Shown here: piece after piece, positions 33,216-45,536 of the stretch
How the letters are laid out: every line of letters starts with the position of its first letter
Position numbering within the stretch: the first letter of the stretch is position 1
Source: Cylicocyclus nassatus
Taxonomy: Eukaryota; Nematoda; Chromadorea; Rhabditida; Strongylidae
Assembly: GCA_958299035.1 (NCBI GenBank)
Contig: CATQJL010000305.1
Location: 69,904,792 to 69,968,791 of the forward strand
Length of the DNA stretch: 64,000 bases
Direction of reading: 5' to 3'
Position numbers and translations under genes: made by a program
The notes under the pieces: model-generated
What the model was told of the DNA's origin: nothing
The model's database searches: none
The model's input: the letters and a program-made list of their open reading frames with translations, nothing else

Positions 33216-34020
33216 GTTGTGGGACCAACCATCGGTTGCCTCTGTCGGACAACCGAGGTTGTAGCAAAAATTGAACCACTGGCTCAATACCTCCGTCGAG
33301 GTGAGCCATTCGGCCACCTCAGTCGAGGCGGAAGCCGCGGTTCACTCGCTGAAAGCGTACGGATATATCAACACTCGGTGAAACCGGAATTTTCACAGAA
33401 AAATCAAAAATGTTTGTATCTCGTCTCAGAGACATCCTGGGACCTTGCGTCAAAAAAACGTATATGCTAACTTTTGATGGCCAATCCAGCGGTGCTACTT
33501 ACATATTTTTTTTCCTTCTCATTCGAAGACGCCATCATGATTTCCTCTCAATAAATTTAAAAGACCCCTAGAAGAACGGTTTTTTTCTCAAAATATTTTT
33601 GTATGTTTGACCACATATACAATGTGTGCATGCAAAAATTCAACAGTTTGTCTAGGTCTATTAAAACCTGAAATCGAAGAGTGTCTCATGAATAAAACAT
33701 TTTTCAGAATACGCCAAAAAATCAAAATTGTTGTGATTTTAAATGATCAGTGTACTCTTTTAATACATCTGATCGTGGCATTAGCACTCGAACTATTTTA
33801 GGGAGGCTGTTTTGTAATCAGCGCACTCGCTTATCCGTTACCGAAATCCAATCCCAGATGACAGGAGAAATATTTTGATTCAGGAGTAAGGATGATATAT
33901 AAAGAATAGCTCGCTTGAATAAGCATGACCAAGTACCAACTTATATCTTTCTAATCCAGGGCTCTAAAAAAGAAAGTATTGGGTATTCTCACGAACCGCT
34001 ACTACATTCCGTAATCAGCA

Positions 34021-34610
34021 TGCTCAGTACTCCACTGTACCAACTCCCAGTCCCGTAGCTTGGACTTTGCGAAAAAATCGATAAAACCGATAAAAGTAAT
34101 GGACGATTTCAAAAACTAATTTTGTATTCGCAATCAGCATGCTCGATTACCCGCCTGTGCAAACTCCCAGCCTTGCATGTCAAAATTTACAAAAAATCGA
34201 TAGAATCGATAAAAGTAATGGATGATTTCAAAAACTAATTTTGTATTCGTAATCAGCATGCTCGATTACCCCCCTGTGCCAAATCCCAGCCCCGTAGCTC
34301 AAACTTTGCAAAACAATCGATAAAATCGATAAAAGTAATCGATAATCCTGAAAACCAATACTGTATTCGGAATCCCCATGCTCGATTACCCCCCTGTGCC
34401 AAATCCCAGCCCCGTAGCTCAAACTTTGCAAAAAAATCGATAAAATCGATAAAAGTAATCGATAATTCTGAAAACCAATACTGTATTCGGAATCCCCATG
34501 CTCGATTACCCCCCTATGCCAACTCCCAGCCCCGTAGGTGAACTCAGCAAAAAAATCGATAAAAATCGATAAAATCGATATCGATCGATACGAAAAGTAG
34601 CCTATGACAC
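34021..34610 (-). repeat. 120-bp tandem repeat near the Helitron 5' end
   Basis: Blocks containing CTCGATTACCCCCCTGTGCC begin at 34141, 34261, 34381 and 34501 at exactly 120-bp spacing, with a more diverged unit before them. Each unit carries one or more ATCGAT palindromes in ATCGATAAAATCGATAAAAG. An ORF at 34228-34734 is a repeat artefact. Confidence 0.9.
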
Positions 34611-34752
34611 CCGCCGGGGCCCGAAGTGTAAGTGTGCCAAGTTTGGTCCCGATCGGTTCAGAAATGGAATTTTCTATTCGGAACATACGTACAGACATAC
34701 ATACAGACATACATACATACATACAAACAGACATTCAGCTTTATATATAAGA

Positions 34753-35997
34753 TTTTCTACATGTCTGTAAAGTAAAAAAGTTTGATAAAATTCTCTTATT
34801 ATTTGGAACGGAAGCCCAACAATACTGCGTTGTTTGTCAATTTATCGAAGAGAAAAAGCACATAACTCAGTTCAAGACAATGACTCGCAGGTATTGACAG
34901 CATGTTTAAAAACGTTCTGAACTGATTCCCAAATATATATCCCTTTTCAAGAGGCGAAAACACTTTAAATGTCTTTTTGATATCAAATAACAAAGTAAGA
35001 AGTTTTTATTTGTTTAAGACCCTTTCGACTAATAATCACTTCCTCAGTTCGTGAAAAACATTTATTCACCAAAATCTGCTGCATTTGCGTCGCTTCACCA
35101 TGACGCATTCAAAGTGAACGATTCCCGTGAAAGCTACTAACACTTGCTCAACGCAGGCATCTACTACTTTATAGAGCTGCCCTAGTTTGTCAGAGCGCGC
35201 TAGGTGCACAGTAGATAGTTGTTCAAGCAATAGTGGAGAAAGGTTTTCAAATTTTTTTGTAAAAAGAGATCTATACACTGGAGAAATTATTCACGCGTTT
35301 CTTTGGAATAGATAATGAAAAATTGGACTATGCCTATTTCACGCCCTTAGTTGTTCGCCATTTACGAGCTTACAAAATCATGCTGTCATGAACTCCAAAT
35401 TGTATGAAAACGTGTTCAGGTAGAGCCACTTCACGAGCACAAATAGATCACGGCGTGCTCTTGTCTATTAGTTAAAGAATGAATCATACCTATCCTCCAA
35501 GTGTTTTCCGGAAGATGGCCAAGAGGCATCACCAAAGAGCACCCATTCGACAGTTCAATTTAGAGCTATTTCAATACACCAAACAGAGTTTTTTTAACCT
35601 GCTGGCTATATGAAGTTACCTCTCACTGAGTTTGACGGCTTTCGCTAAAAACTGATCGATTTAACTACGAATTTGCCATGTGTTGCATTTTTATGAGTCT
35701 TACCTTTATGTTTAGCTTATGTTTTAAAGCCACTCGAGATGGTAGACACAGCCCACCTACATTTGGCAATAAAAGCGCGTTTTGGCATAACCCGTATTTC
35801 GCGTCTCAACAGCGACTAAAGATTCTTTAGGTTGATAACGCTTGGAGAAAACGTCGCAGACGCGGCGCAGGCGACGTAGCTCGCGGAAGCTGCAGTAGCC
35901 AACCACGCACGCGCATACTGCGTCGAACCAAAGTCGCTAATTACCACTCTGAAAATAAGTATTAGCTCTTCAAAAGCTGTTAAGTAACAATTAGATG
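34753..35997. other. No recognised feature
   Basis: Sequence outside the Helitron. The ORFs are 60-82 codons with no domain I recognise. No repeats seen. Confidence 0.3.
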
Positions 35998-36340
35998 TTA
36001 AGGCAGTGGATAGGCAAAATGGACCCGTATCAAATTTTGGTAATATCAGGTAGTACACCCCCAACTACACCGCAGCCTCAACCTCACCCCCCAATTCATG
36101 CGCTAAACCCTGTAAAGGAGCTTCAAAACTCCGCCAGTCCCCCCCCCCCCTCCCTCACTTCCATTGAATGGGCTTCATTGGTAGAAATTTGAAGCGCTTT
36201 TTTCAGGGCTTAGTGCATGAATTGGATGGCGAGGTTGAGGCTACGTTGTAATGGGGGGAGGGGAGGAGGTCTTAGGAGGTCTACTACCTGAAACTATCCG
36301 AATTTGAAAGAGGTCCATTTTGTCTATCCACTGCCTTTAA
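35998..36340. mobile_element. Palindromic TTAA-bordered element
   Basis: The left end TTAAGGCAGTGGATAGGCAA is inverted at the right (TTGTCTATCCACTGCC, then TTTAA), and similarity continues inward through CAGCCTCAACCTC and CCAATTCATGC. The arms are about 150 bp around a short centre, with a poly-C run at 36140. The TIR start GGCAGTGG resembles that of 501-1357. Confidence 0.6.
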
Positions 36341-37815
36341 GTGCTAAAATCTCGAAAGTGTTATGTACCACTTAAATGTTAGCCATCAACTTTACTCGCT
36401 AACATGATAATTCTTCAGTCACTGATCTATATTGATTATAAGCGACCAATCAGTCGAAGGCAAGCTTTTCGGACAGCTTATTACATGCTCTATCGTGTTT
36501 GCGAAAAGTCCGCTCGATTGGAAAGCAAGGCTGGAATAAACAAATTGCTTGTTCACAGCGTACACATAATCATATGACCCAAAATTGGAATGTATACATA
36601 GAATTTGCGGAAAAATTATATCAAAAGTTTTGGAAACTTATGTGAAGTAGTACCCTTCCCAGGATTATTCCGCTTTCGAACGGCCACCAGAAATCTGACA
36701 TCGTCTGGAGCATACACTTCTGTCACTTCACATGAGTTTCGGATCTTTTTTTATTTTTTATTATAAACGGATGCCCCAATCAAGAATCTATCCCTGAGCA
36801 TAGGGATACATATTTGAACCGCCCCTTTCCAATGTTTTTTGCTCCATTTTTTTCCAAAAATTGCCTTGTTGGATATCGCGCCCTAGCGTCGACTTTTATG
36901 CATCCTCTTCCTTCACTTTTTCATTTTCGGTTTCAGCTTGTCTTCAATATCTTGACGGTTCCTTTTATTCTTCAGAATATCGATCTATCTTATCTTAGCA
37001 TGGCGATTCGGTTTTTCTTGAATCTTGACATTGTTTTGAACACTTTTTCGGTACTTTTTGCCTCCTAAAGACCGAATTCACAAGTGTCTATGTTTGAAAT
37101 GTCAAATCAGATAAGACTCTTCTTGCCGTTTGCTGCGGTAACCTCTCTTGATTCTTCCTTCAGTGTTGCCTCAATTTCTGCTCAAGAACACGCCCAGATA
37201 CTGCCAAGTGAGATAGGCATTCTAAAAGAACTCCATGTTTAACCCAGTCTGGAAAAATCGCCTTTAAATCTAAGTAGTAGATCAAAAAAAGTCTCCTCTA
37301 TTCTCACTAGGAGACTCGCCCATTGGAGATAATATCTCGAAAATTTTGGGAACGGTGGCGCGTTAAATACCTAGCAGCCTTTCATGATATACAAATGAAA
37401 AGTTGAAAACGACCAAGACATGCAAAATCAAGAGACCCGAAAATTGGAGAAATCGTTTTGGTGGAACAAGATAATCTACCACGCGTAAATTGATGCTATA
37501 AAAAGTATTGGAATTGATCAAAAACATTGATGGTTTGGTGAGATCGTGAAACTACTCATGCCCAACCAGCATATATGGCATAGACCGTTGAATAAAATAT
37601 ACTCATTAAAAATAGCATGTTCTTCCGATGAGACAACTGAAGAAACTCTACCAAGCAATGCTTCACAGCAAAAAACGAAACCAGCAGAAGCGAAGAAACT
37701 ACCAAGCCAGTAAGAAAAGCAAAAATCAAGGCACAAAAAGCACTAAAATCTGTAAACAATGTAAACTCAACAAAAGTTTCCAGCTCATTCTCAATGTCGC
37801 ACATAACAAAATGCC
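36341..37815. other. No recognised feature
   Basis: AT-rich sequence with ORFs up to about 120 codons, none with a recognisable domain. Confidence 0.3.
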
Positions 37816-37841
37816 TATATATATATATATATATATATATA
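37816..37841. repeat. TA microsatellite
   Basis: About 12 TA units run directly into the TIR element that starts at 37842. TA is the target of this superfamily. Confidence 0.95.
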
Positions 37842-38177
37842 CAGGGTGTCCCAAAAGTAAGTACACATTTTTTAATCGTCAATATCTCTCTTCCCATTGA
37901 GTCTTTTCTTCCAGTCAAGTACCATTCTGTATAGGAGGCTTCAACTTAGATTTACTGTATTGAGCAAATCATCGGCCGCTCTTCGTTACTGTAGAATTAC
38001 GGTAAGAACTTCCAGCAAGTGGAACCATTGTATATGCCATCTGGCAAAATTATCTTCAAAAAAATATGGAAAATTGTGTACTAGAATTTTCGTGCACGCT
38101 GATTCCACTACACAACTTTTTATGAACGTTTTCAGCTTTTTTGACACTGTAGTCACATTTCTGACATACACTGTGTA

Positions 38178-38749
38178 GCGGATTGGGATCCCCCGCTCTA
38201 GACGTTAGTGGTAACGTGCTCTTCTGCATCGGCGACAGGAGTGGAGGACGCCATCCGTGAGATAAAACAACGACACTTGAGGAAAGGTAGCTAATCTGCG
38301 CCACGCTAATATGGCCTGCCACAAGCTCAACGCACATGAATCAGAGGCCCTAAGCTACCAACCAAACCCCTAATGCCTACTGCCAGCTATCTCGAGCCGT
38401 TCATCAAGGACACTTGTGTCTACTTGCAACTTGGGGCACTAGCTAGCTTCGTGCTTGGTCTTCCGACGGATGGATCCTTACAAGACATGAGTATACAAGA
38501 AACGCAACAGCATACAGATATAGCCTGAGCCTATGGCTACCACAAAAGTCAAAACACTACACTTCTAAGTGCCCACCATTTATCCCAAATTGAACCAACA
38601 CACAAGCAACTCAATACAATGGGCAGAGTACACACCGGCCAAAGATCTCACCTAGGGGTCGGTAAAAAGAAACCCCCGCGAAGTGGCTCCTCAGCCCTGC
38701 GGCAAGAAAGGAGCGCACAGCCGGGTTACCTCGGTGCAGGTGCCAGTCC
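38178..38749. other. GC-rich insert of unknown type, left part
   Basis: Much richer in G and C than its surroundings, with AGCGGATTGGGATCCCCC at the edge and GAAACCCCCGCGAAGTGGCT further in. It continues at 40599 after the hAT-like element, since the 8-bp target duplication joins the halves cleanly. It may be a 5' part of a retrotransposon, but I see no coding sequence to prove it. Confidence 0.35.
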
Positions 38750-40590
38750 CAGAGGTGCGATAGGGGGAGCCGGGTCCCCCAAAAGTGAAGGTGGTTTAGC
38801 TACCACTGGCCGGCCAAAAGTGAAGGTGGTAGTGTCGGACACTCACCTCCCAAAAACGTCGACGGGGGGGGGGGGGGGAGGTGCGGGGGGAGGATAGAAC
38901 GGACGAACGGAGCTATTTTTCTAGGTCTAACATCGACCCAACGGCCCTCTTTAGGGCCACAGATACGATGAATATTAAAAATATCTATAAATTTTATTTA
39001 TAAAAATTTAAAATAGACGTGTTTAGTAAATGGTGTATTTGGAAGTAGAAGTTTGTTGGACTGTACGGATTTTATTAAGCAAATTTTGTTATAACGTACA
39101 GCGAAGAAAGTAGATCGATCCAGGCAGTAACGGCCGAGAATCAGAATTTCGAATAAATAAATAGTGAAAAATCATGCAAAATTTCCATTGTTATAAATCT
39201 GTTGTTTGAAGATGTCAGCAGTTGCGACTTCATAGGTTTTAAAGAGTAAATGTTGCTCTATCAGCTAGTGAAGGAATCTGGTCGATTTAAGAGATAGTCG
39301 TTGAAAACCAGAGTTCTAAAACTTTACGCCATTTTTGCGTGTTTTTTGACTGTTGTGAGTTAAACTCTTATAAATCTTGAATGTGGAAGTGTATGATGTT
39401 GCGACTTCATAGGTTTTATAGAGTAAGGTTTGCCTTATCAGAATATGTCTTGTCCGTTCCGATCCATTGAAACACCTCCGAGATCCAGAGTCATGAAAAA
39501 GCAGGTAAAAAAGAGCTTTTTGAACTTCAACAGCTCATAACTTTTTCAGGATTGCACGAATCATGTTGCGACTTCATAGGTTAGATTCTTCTCGTCAAGG
39601 GCTTTCAGATGATATATAATATGTGGGGGTTTCGCGCCTCTTACGGCATATGCCCGGGGGGGGGGGGGGAGACTTTTTAGGCCAAAGTCTCCCCCGGCAG
39701 CCTCCAGCCAATACATTAAAATGGGCGAGGGGGAGACTTTGGCCTAAAAAGTCTCCCCCCCGGTCATAATTCGCAGGAGGCTCTAAACCCCCACATATTA
39801 TATATCATCTGAAAGCCCTTGATGAGAGGAATCTAATCTATGAAGTCGCAACATGATTCATGCAGTTCTGAAGAAGTTATGAGCTGTTGAAGTTCAAAAA
39901 GCTCTTTTTTACCTGCTTTTTCATGACTCTGGATCTCGGAGGTGTTTCAATGGATCGGAACGGACAAGACATAGTCTGATAAGGCAAACCTTACTCTATA
40001 AAACCTATGAAGTCGCAACATCATACACTTCCACATTCAAGATTTATAAGAGTTTAACTCTCAACAGTCAAAAAACACGCAAAAATGGCGTAAAGTTTTA
40101 GAACTCTGGTTTTTAACGACTATCTCTTAAATCGACCCGATTCCTTCACTAGCTGATAGAGCAACATCTACTCTTCAAAACCTATGAAGTCGCAACTGCT
40201 GACATCTTCAAACAACAGATTTATAACAGTGGAAATTTCGCATGATTTTTCACTATTTAAATATTCAAAATTCTGGTTCTCCGCCGTTACTGCCTGGATC
40301 GACCTACTTCCTTCGCTATACGTTATAACATAATTTGCTTAACAAAATCCGTACAGTTTTGCTAAGCTTTACTTCCAAATACACCATTTACTAAAAACCT
40401 TTATTTTAAATATATATGCCGCCGTATACATAAATATATGCTTTCAATAATCTTTTTTGCGTTTGTTTTGCTTATTTTCCTTCTTTGTCGTCCAGCGAAA
40501 AAATTTTTATTCCAAAAGTGAAGGTGGTCACCCCGTACCAGCTCAAAAGTGAAGGTAGGGGGAGACTTGGCTCCCCCTATCGCACCTCTG
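38750..40590. mobile_element. Palindromic hAT-like element, 1.84 kb
   Basis: The ends are CAGAGGTGCGATAGGGGGAG and its exact inverse, flanked on both sides by GCCAGTCC (38742-38749 and 40591-40598). CAG-type tips with 8-bp target duplications indicate the hAT superfamily. Most of the element is one long inverted repeat (arms about 38990-39690 and 39720-40400, roughly 95 percent identical), with GGGGGAGACTTT blocks at the centre. No transposase. Runs of Gs occur at 38866 and 39657. Subterminal CCAAAAGTGAAGGTGG repeats lie at both ends. Confidence 0.85.
39227..40210. repeat. Six copies of a TTGCGACTTCATAGGTT motif
   Basis: GTTGCGACTTCATAGGTT occurs forward near 39224, 39405 and 39562 and inverted near 39838, 40002 and 40180. 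The spacing is about 150-180 bp, three per palindrome arm. Four of them are followed by variants of TTATAGAGTAAGGTTTGC. They could be binding sites for a transposase or a host factor. Confidence 0.7.
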
Positions 40591-41177
40591 GCCAGTCCTC
40601 CTAGCGTGCAAGTATTGAACATCGCTGGCTCAAAAGGTGCGCTGCTTTTTAGATCAATAGACAGTTGATCGACCGCTAGCTGCTGGACATGTGTGGGAGA
40701 ATGCGTGACTCGTGCGAGGTTAGACGTGGGAACGAGAGGCGGGGCAGCGAGAGGACTGGCATTTTAGGACCCATCGCTTTGCGGTGGCAAACTTCTTATA
40801 AGGAAGTCGCGCGATTTGCGAATTACTGGGAATTCGGTTATTACGGTTTACGTGAGATAACTTTGAAAAGAAGCATCCCTGTAAAGTGGAAACTTCATAT
40901 TCGAAATCAACGGCTTACAGTACCAAAGTGTAAAAGGTTTTGGCTTGTTTGGTTTGGTTTCGATTCAGAATACGCTCTCAAATGCCCAAAGTCCTTGTCA
41001 AAATTTTTACTGTGATCCTACAGTAATGAGAAGCGATCGGTGATTCGCTCAATACTGTAAATCTAAGCTGAAGCCTCCACTACACAATGGTGCCTAAATG
41101 GCGGAAAAAGACACAACTGGAACAGAGGTATTAACAATTGAAAAGTGTGTACTTACTTTTGGGACACCATGTATATA

Positions 41178-42055
41178 TTAGCTTGATGCAAAAATAATGA
41201 GCGTTTTCACAAGACTTTTTTCAGGAAACCTTCAGCATAATGTTAAAAAGCTCTTTTTATATCTAATTTGTTAGAAAGGGACTTCTAGCCCACTCTGTTA
41301 AGAATTTATAGAGCTTCAAAAAATTGCCTCAAAACCAGATTTTCTTGCATTCATTTTTCTGGCCAGAATTTGAGAGCAAATGAAGATACTTTTTCAAAAA
41401 TTTAGCCGCTATATGTAATAGAAATTGTCTACATTTCGCATATTTAGACATATTTTTTGAAGTTATCTAAAGCGAGATATCGGCGCTGAACATGGGTAGT
41501 GGTTGTGGTCATTTTAGAGCCCATAACTTTCTTTTGTAGAATGCAGTCTCTCAAACTTTACTCATCTCCGTAAGCGTAAGGATAGGAACCCTATTAGCAG
41601 TTTTTGCAGAAACATCCAGCTGTTCAGTACGCAGAAAATTAGAAATTTCTATACGATTTTTGAGGCCTACTGAAAAAATGCTGAAAAAGTTGATGTTTCT
41701 TGAATTTCGATTTTTCCCTCTTCGCTAATCCTTTTTTCCTTTTCTCCAAGCCCCTTTCATGTGTATTTGTACTACTTATTTGCGGCTACAAGATAGGCTA
41801 CTTATACATTATAGTAACAAATTGTGAAAGGAGTTATGTTTTGTCAAAAACAAGACTTCAGAAAATTTTTTTTGTTTTTCAATCCATATTTTTCTGCCCA
41901 CATGAGATATGAGTGTAGCTCAGTGTAAGCTGTACTGCAAAAGGTTCGCTGCATCAAATGATCTTTATTTCATTTCAAAATGTGGATTCTATAGAAAGTT
42001 GTGGCATTTTAAAGTGAAAAATGGGAAAACGCTCATTATTTTTGCATCAACTTAA
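41178..42055. mobile_element. Mariner-type TIR element (TTAGCTTGATGC family)
   Basis: The ends are TTAGCTTGATGCAAAAATAA and the inverse of TTAAGTTGATGCAAAAATAA, flanked by TA. It follows the previous element with only TATATA between them. It is 878 bp with no transposase. Confidence 0.8.
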
Positions 42056-42057
42056 TA

Positions 42058-42731
42058 TTAGGTTGGTGCAGAAGTTCTTTCGCACCAAATTCAAAAATTC
42101 ATAACTTGTTGATTCTCAATGAATTTATAAGAACAAAATTTTGTATAAGAGAGGATCTCATGCTTTTTGTGACTGTATTTGAACTGTTCGTTAATGAGTA
42201 CAAATGAAGGAGAGGGAAGCTCAAAACCAAAATCACTGAAAATTTGAATTTTTCATGTAGGGTCATAAAAAACCGGAAACTTGCAAAAAATCTGAATAGT
42301 CAGTAACGTAGGTTCTTTCACCAGCTCTTTCTAACAGTGCAAATTTGCTTTCCTGAAAAATGCCAAAATAAATCAAATTCGTTCGTTTGTATTGCTTGCT
42401 CGAAAATCATAACTTTACATAGGGACGCTCAATCGGCGCAAACTTTGCACTGTTAGAAAGAGCTGGTAAAGTAACCTACAATACTGACTGCTCCGATTTT
42501 TGTTGCAAGTTCCCGATTTTTTATGACCCTACACGAAATTCAAATTTTGAGTGATTCTGTTTTAGTGCTTTTCGTCTCCGTGATTTGTGAGCATTAACGA
42601 ACAATTCAGGTACAGATGCAAAGAGCATGAGTTCCTCTCTTAGGCAAAGTTTTGTTCGTACAATTCTGTTGAGATTTTATAGAGTTATGAATTTTTGAAA
42701 ATGGTGCGAACGAACTTTTGTGCCAACCTAA
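42058..42731. mobile_element. Mariner-type TIR element (TTAGGTTGGTGC family)
   Basis: The ends are TTAGGTTGGTGCAGAAGTTC and the inverse of TTAGGTTGGCACAAAAGTTC; internal arms share CTTTCTAACAGTGCAAA(G/T)TT. It is separated from its left neighbour by TA only. No transposase. Confidence 0.8.
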
Positions 42732-42740
42732 TAGTATGTA

Positions 42741-43634
42741 TTAGGTCCGAAAAAATCCTATATTTCAAATAGAACTCGATATATTATTGGATAGCGCAAA
42801 CCTAGCTCTTCAAGAAAGCGCTCAAATATCTACACCAGCTTTGATGCACGCGAAGTTTTGAGCCAAAATCTAAAAACCATGCGTCCGAAAACCTTAGGAT
42901 CAATCAAAACAAAATTGTAACTTCGTTCAAAAAGCTCCTACAAAATTTCTTTTTTGCTCACGCGCGTAGACATTCTACGTAAGACATCTACCTATGCGAT
43001 TCCTGTATTTTTTTCTCAGCTAGACGATGAGAAAACGAAGTTTTCCATGTTTTTGCCAAATTAGTGCTGAGATGTTCTAGCACTAACAGTTGTATAACAT
43101 GCCATCAGCAGTGAAACTCTACATTTTCAACCTTCTAGAAGAGCTAGTTCACGAGAAATGACGAATCTAGCTTTCCTTATCTGAATTTTTCTTGCCTAGT
43201 TGCCAAAAATCCGATATTTCTCGTAAACCAGCTGCCGTAAAAAGCTGAAAATTCACACTCACGCTTCTAAGGTCCTATAGTATACAACTGTTAGTGCTAG
43301 AACATCTCAGCATTCTTTTGAAAAAACATGAAAAACTTCGTTTTTTCAATTTCTAGCTGAGAGAAAAATACAGCAGCTGCATAGAGAAATATCTTTTACG
43401 AAATGACAATGCATGAGCAAATTAAAAATTTTCAATGATTTTTCTGAACCGAGATCTTCTTCGTTTTTAGCTTCAATCTTCGCTTGATCAAAGCTGCTGC
43501 AAAACTTTAGGCAATATCTTGTAGAGCTAGGTTTGCTCTATCTGATAATATATCGCATCCACTTGGGATATAGGATACTTCCGAGTTATTGCGGTCTGTA
43601 CCTATTTTGGTTCAGGAATTATGCATCAACCTAA
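42741..43634. mobile_element. Mariner-type TIR element with a damaged left tip
   Basis: The right tip reads TTAGGTTGATGCATAATTCC (inverse). The left begins TTAGGTCCGAAAAAATCC and appears shortened. Inner arms match well (GATATATTATTGGATAGCGC at left, GATATATTATCAGATAGAGC as inverse at right). It contains a further inner inverted repeat around TAACAGTTGTATA. Confidence 0.65.
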
Positions 43635-43636
43635 TA

Positions 43637-44587
43637 TTAGGTGGGTGCAAAACTTCGTTCGCCAGTTTTCCAAAAAATCGTAATTTCCTTTACTCAACGA
43701 ATCTCTTTTAATCTACACTCATTTGGAAGCAGTGCTTCTGCCATAAAGTGGCATGGGAAAGTTCGAAAGTTGAAATCAACTGAAGAAAAGTACTCAAGGT
43801 TGGCATTTTTCAAGCAGGGTCACGAAGAATTCTGGAAGTATTTTTGTATGATAGAGAAAATTATAAATTATTAAAAAATTAAATTACTATAGTGCCTTTC
43901 ACACGAATCAAAACGAAAAGAATCGAGAGTTAGAAGCAAATAAAGAGAATTTCTTCAGTATTGCAGCTTTTAAGCGTACTCAAAAAAGCCTAGAAATGTC
44001 ATAGAATTTACCGGAAAGTCATGGACATGGGTTTTGTGACCTTCCCTTTCTAGCTGAACGAAAATAGTGCCAATCGGGAGTAATTTTTACTTTCGTGAAA
44101 AACGCAGACCCGAAAATCCGAATAAACCACGAAAATCAAAATTGCTTCCGATTGGCACGATTTTTGCTTAGCTAGAAGGGGAAGGTCACAAAACCCATGT
44201 CCATGACTTTCTCGTAAATTCTATGACATTTCTAAGCTTTTTTGTGTATGCTCAAAAGTTGCAAAACTGAACAAATTCTCTTTAACTGCTTCTAACTTTC
44301 GATCTACTTCGTTTTAATTTATGAAAAAGTACGTGTAATGTGCAAAATTTTTTCTATCAAATGAATGTACTCCCAGAATTTTTCGTGATCTAGCTTGAAA
44401 AATGTCGATCTTAACTTTTCCTTCAATTGATTCTAACTTTCGAACTTACCAACGCTGATTCATGGCAAAGGCACCTTTATAAAGAAAAAGGTTTCCTCTT
44501 TCATACACAATAATTTTGAGAAAAATTGTTGAGAAGAAAGGAAGTTATGATTTTTTATCTGGCGGACGAACTTTTGCACCCACCTAA
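43637..44587. mobile_element. Mariner-type TIR element (TTAGGTGGGTGC family)
   Basis: The ends are TTAGGTGGGTGCAAAACTTC and the inverse of TTAGGTGGGTGCAAAAGTTC, flanked by TA. A long internal palindrome is centred near 44110 (ACAAAACCCATGTCCATGAC on both sides). It is 951 bp with no transposase. Confidence 0.8.
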
Positions 44588-44599
44588 TATAAATACATA

Positions 44600-45532
44600 C
44601 AGGGTGAGGCAAAAGTCTGGGAGCCGACTTTGCAGTGTTGTTAATCACGAAACTACTGATGATTTTGATTCCAAATTTGTGCCACATAATGCCACGGTCA
44701 TTATCTACAAATCACATTATATCTAGCTAAAAATGCTTGCCATGCGTTATTGTAAGAATTTGATTCGTCAAACAAGTGCTTTTGCAAAGCTAAAAATCAA
44801 TATTTCTGGTATTTACAATTTATTTCGTAGCTGAAGATACTGTGAATATTCTACAACACGTTGATGGCATATAGTGTAGAGGAGGCTTTGCGCTATCACA
44901 CGTAGTAGCTGCGCTTGCCAGAAACTATTCTTTCAAAAACGCAATATAGAAATTTCCGAATATTATCTGCGTGCCAGTGGCCATTTGTTTTTGAAATAAA
45001 TTTGAAAGCTCTAGGAGCGCAGCAGGTACTGAATTTTAGGCTACATTACTTCCACGTGTCTTCTATATAAGCATCTATTTGGACTGGATCGATGGAGCAG
45101 CTTCGACACTTTTTAGAACATGATTTTTCGCTGCAGTTCGAGCAAGCGTATCAAATTTTCCGGTATGCGAGTACACTTGCCTTTACTTGAAATTCCAAAA
45201 TTTTTCTCCTAAATGTTGCAAAAAAATTTCTTTGTAATATGTTGTAGCCAAAACCTTGCTCTATCATACTGCACATGTACCAAGTGAAAGAAGCACTTAT
45301 GGTGAAAGCGTGGGACGAATTTCATCACGACTGCCTGCGTGTCACGACAGGCGGACTCGCCAAGATTTCGAAGGGCTGCTTTGAAGTCAGTAGAGACAAT
45401 CTCAAAATTTGAGAGCTGAGCTATATTTGTAAAGGTGTGACTTGTGTGTGCACCAAACCTTTCGTCTCCAGGTACTTTCCTTCCAATTTTATTTGGAAAA
45501 GTACTAGGCTCCCAGACTTCTGCCCCACCCTG
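44600..45532. mobile_element. TIR element (CAGGGTGAGGCAAAAGTC family D)
   Basis: The ends are CAGGGTGAGGCAAAAGTCTG and the inverse of CAGGGTGGGGCAGAAGTCTG, flanked by TA. A relative is at 52861. It is 933 bp with no transposase. Confidence 0.8.
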
Positions 45533-45536
45533 TATA

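Larger units (their letters stand above)
24793..34752 (-). mobile_element. Near-intact autonomous Helitron, minus-strand copy
   Basis: Read on the minus strand, the 5' end is A then TCTTATATATAAAGCTGAA (from 34752). The 3' end is GCCGGGC-GGA-GCCGGGT, then AAGCCAG and CTAG (24796-24793), followed by TT. These fit Helitron ends. In order the element carries a microsatellite and 120-bp repeats, a 30-bp hairpin array, divergent promoters, a Rep/helicase coding region (31866-26494), a 3' UTR shared with the plus-strand copy, a second hairpin-repeat array and a duplicated 3' terminus. Length about 9.96 kb. Coding damage is limited to four lesions. Confidence 0.8.
37842..41171. mobile_element. TIR family B element with a 2.6-kb insertion
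   Basis: The TIRs are CAGGGTGTCCCAAAAGTAAG and the inverse of CATGGTGTCCCAAAAGTAAG. The arms (37842-38177 and about 40780-41171) contain the family blocks GGCTTCAACTTAGATTTACT and CTACAGTAATGAG. The centre, about 38178-40780, is foreign: GC-rich sequence of unknown type that itself holds a hAT-like element (38750-40590). No transposase is visible. Confidence 0.75.

Noticed and set aside
32186..33470. Long ORFs of 261-362 codons on both strands
   Set aside because: They are products of a 30-bp repeat that has no stop in any frame; no domain and identical repetition.
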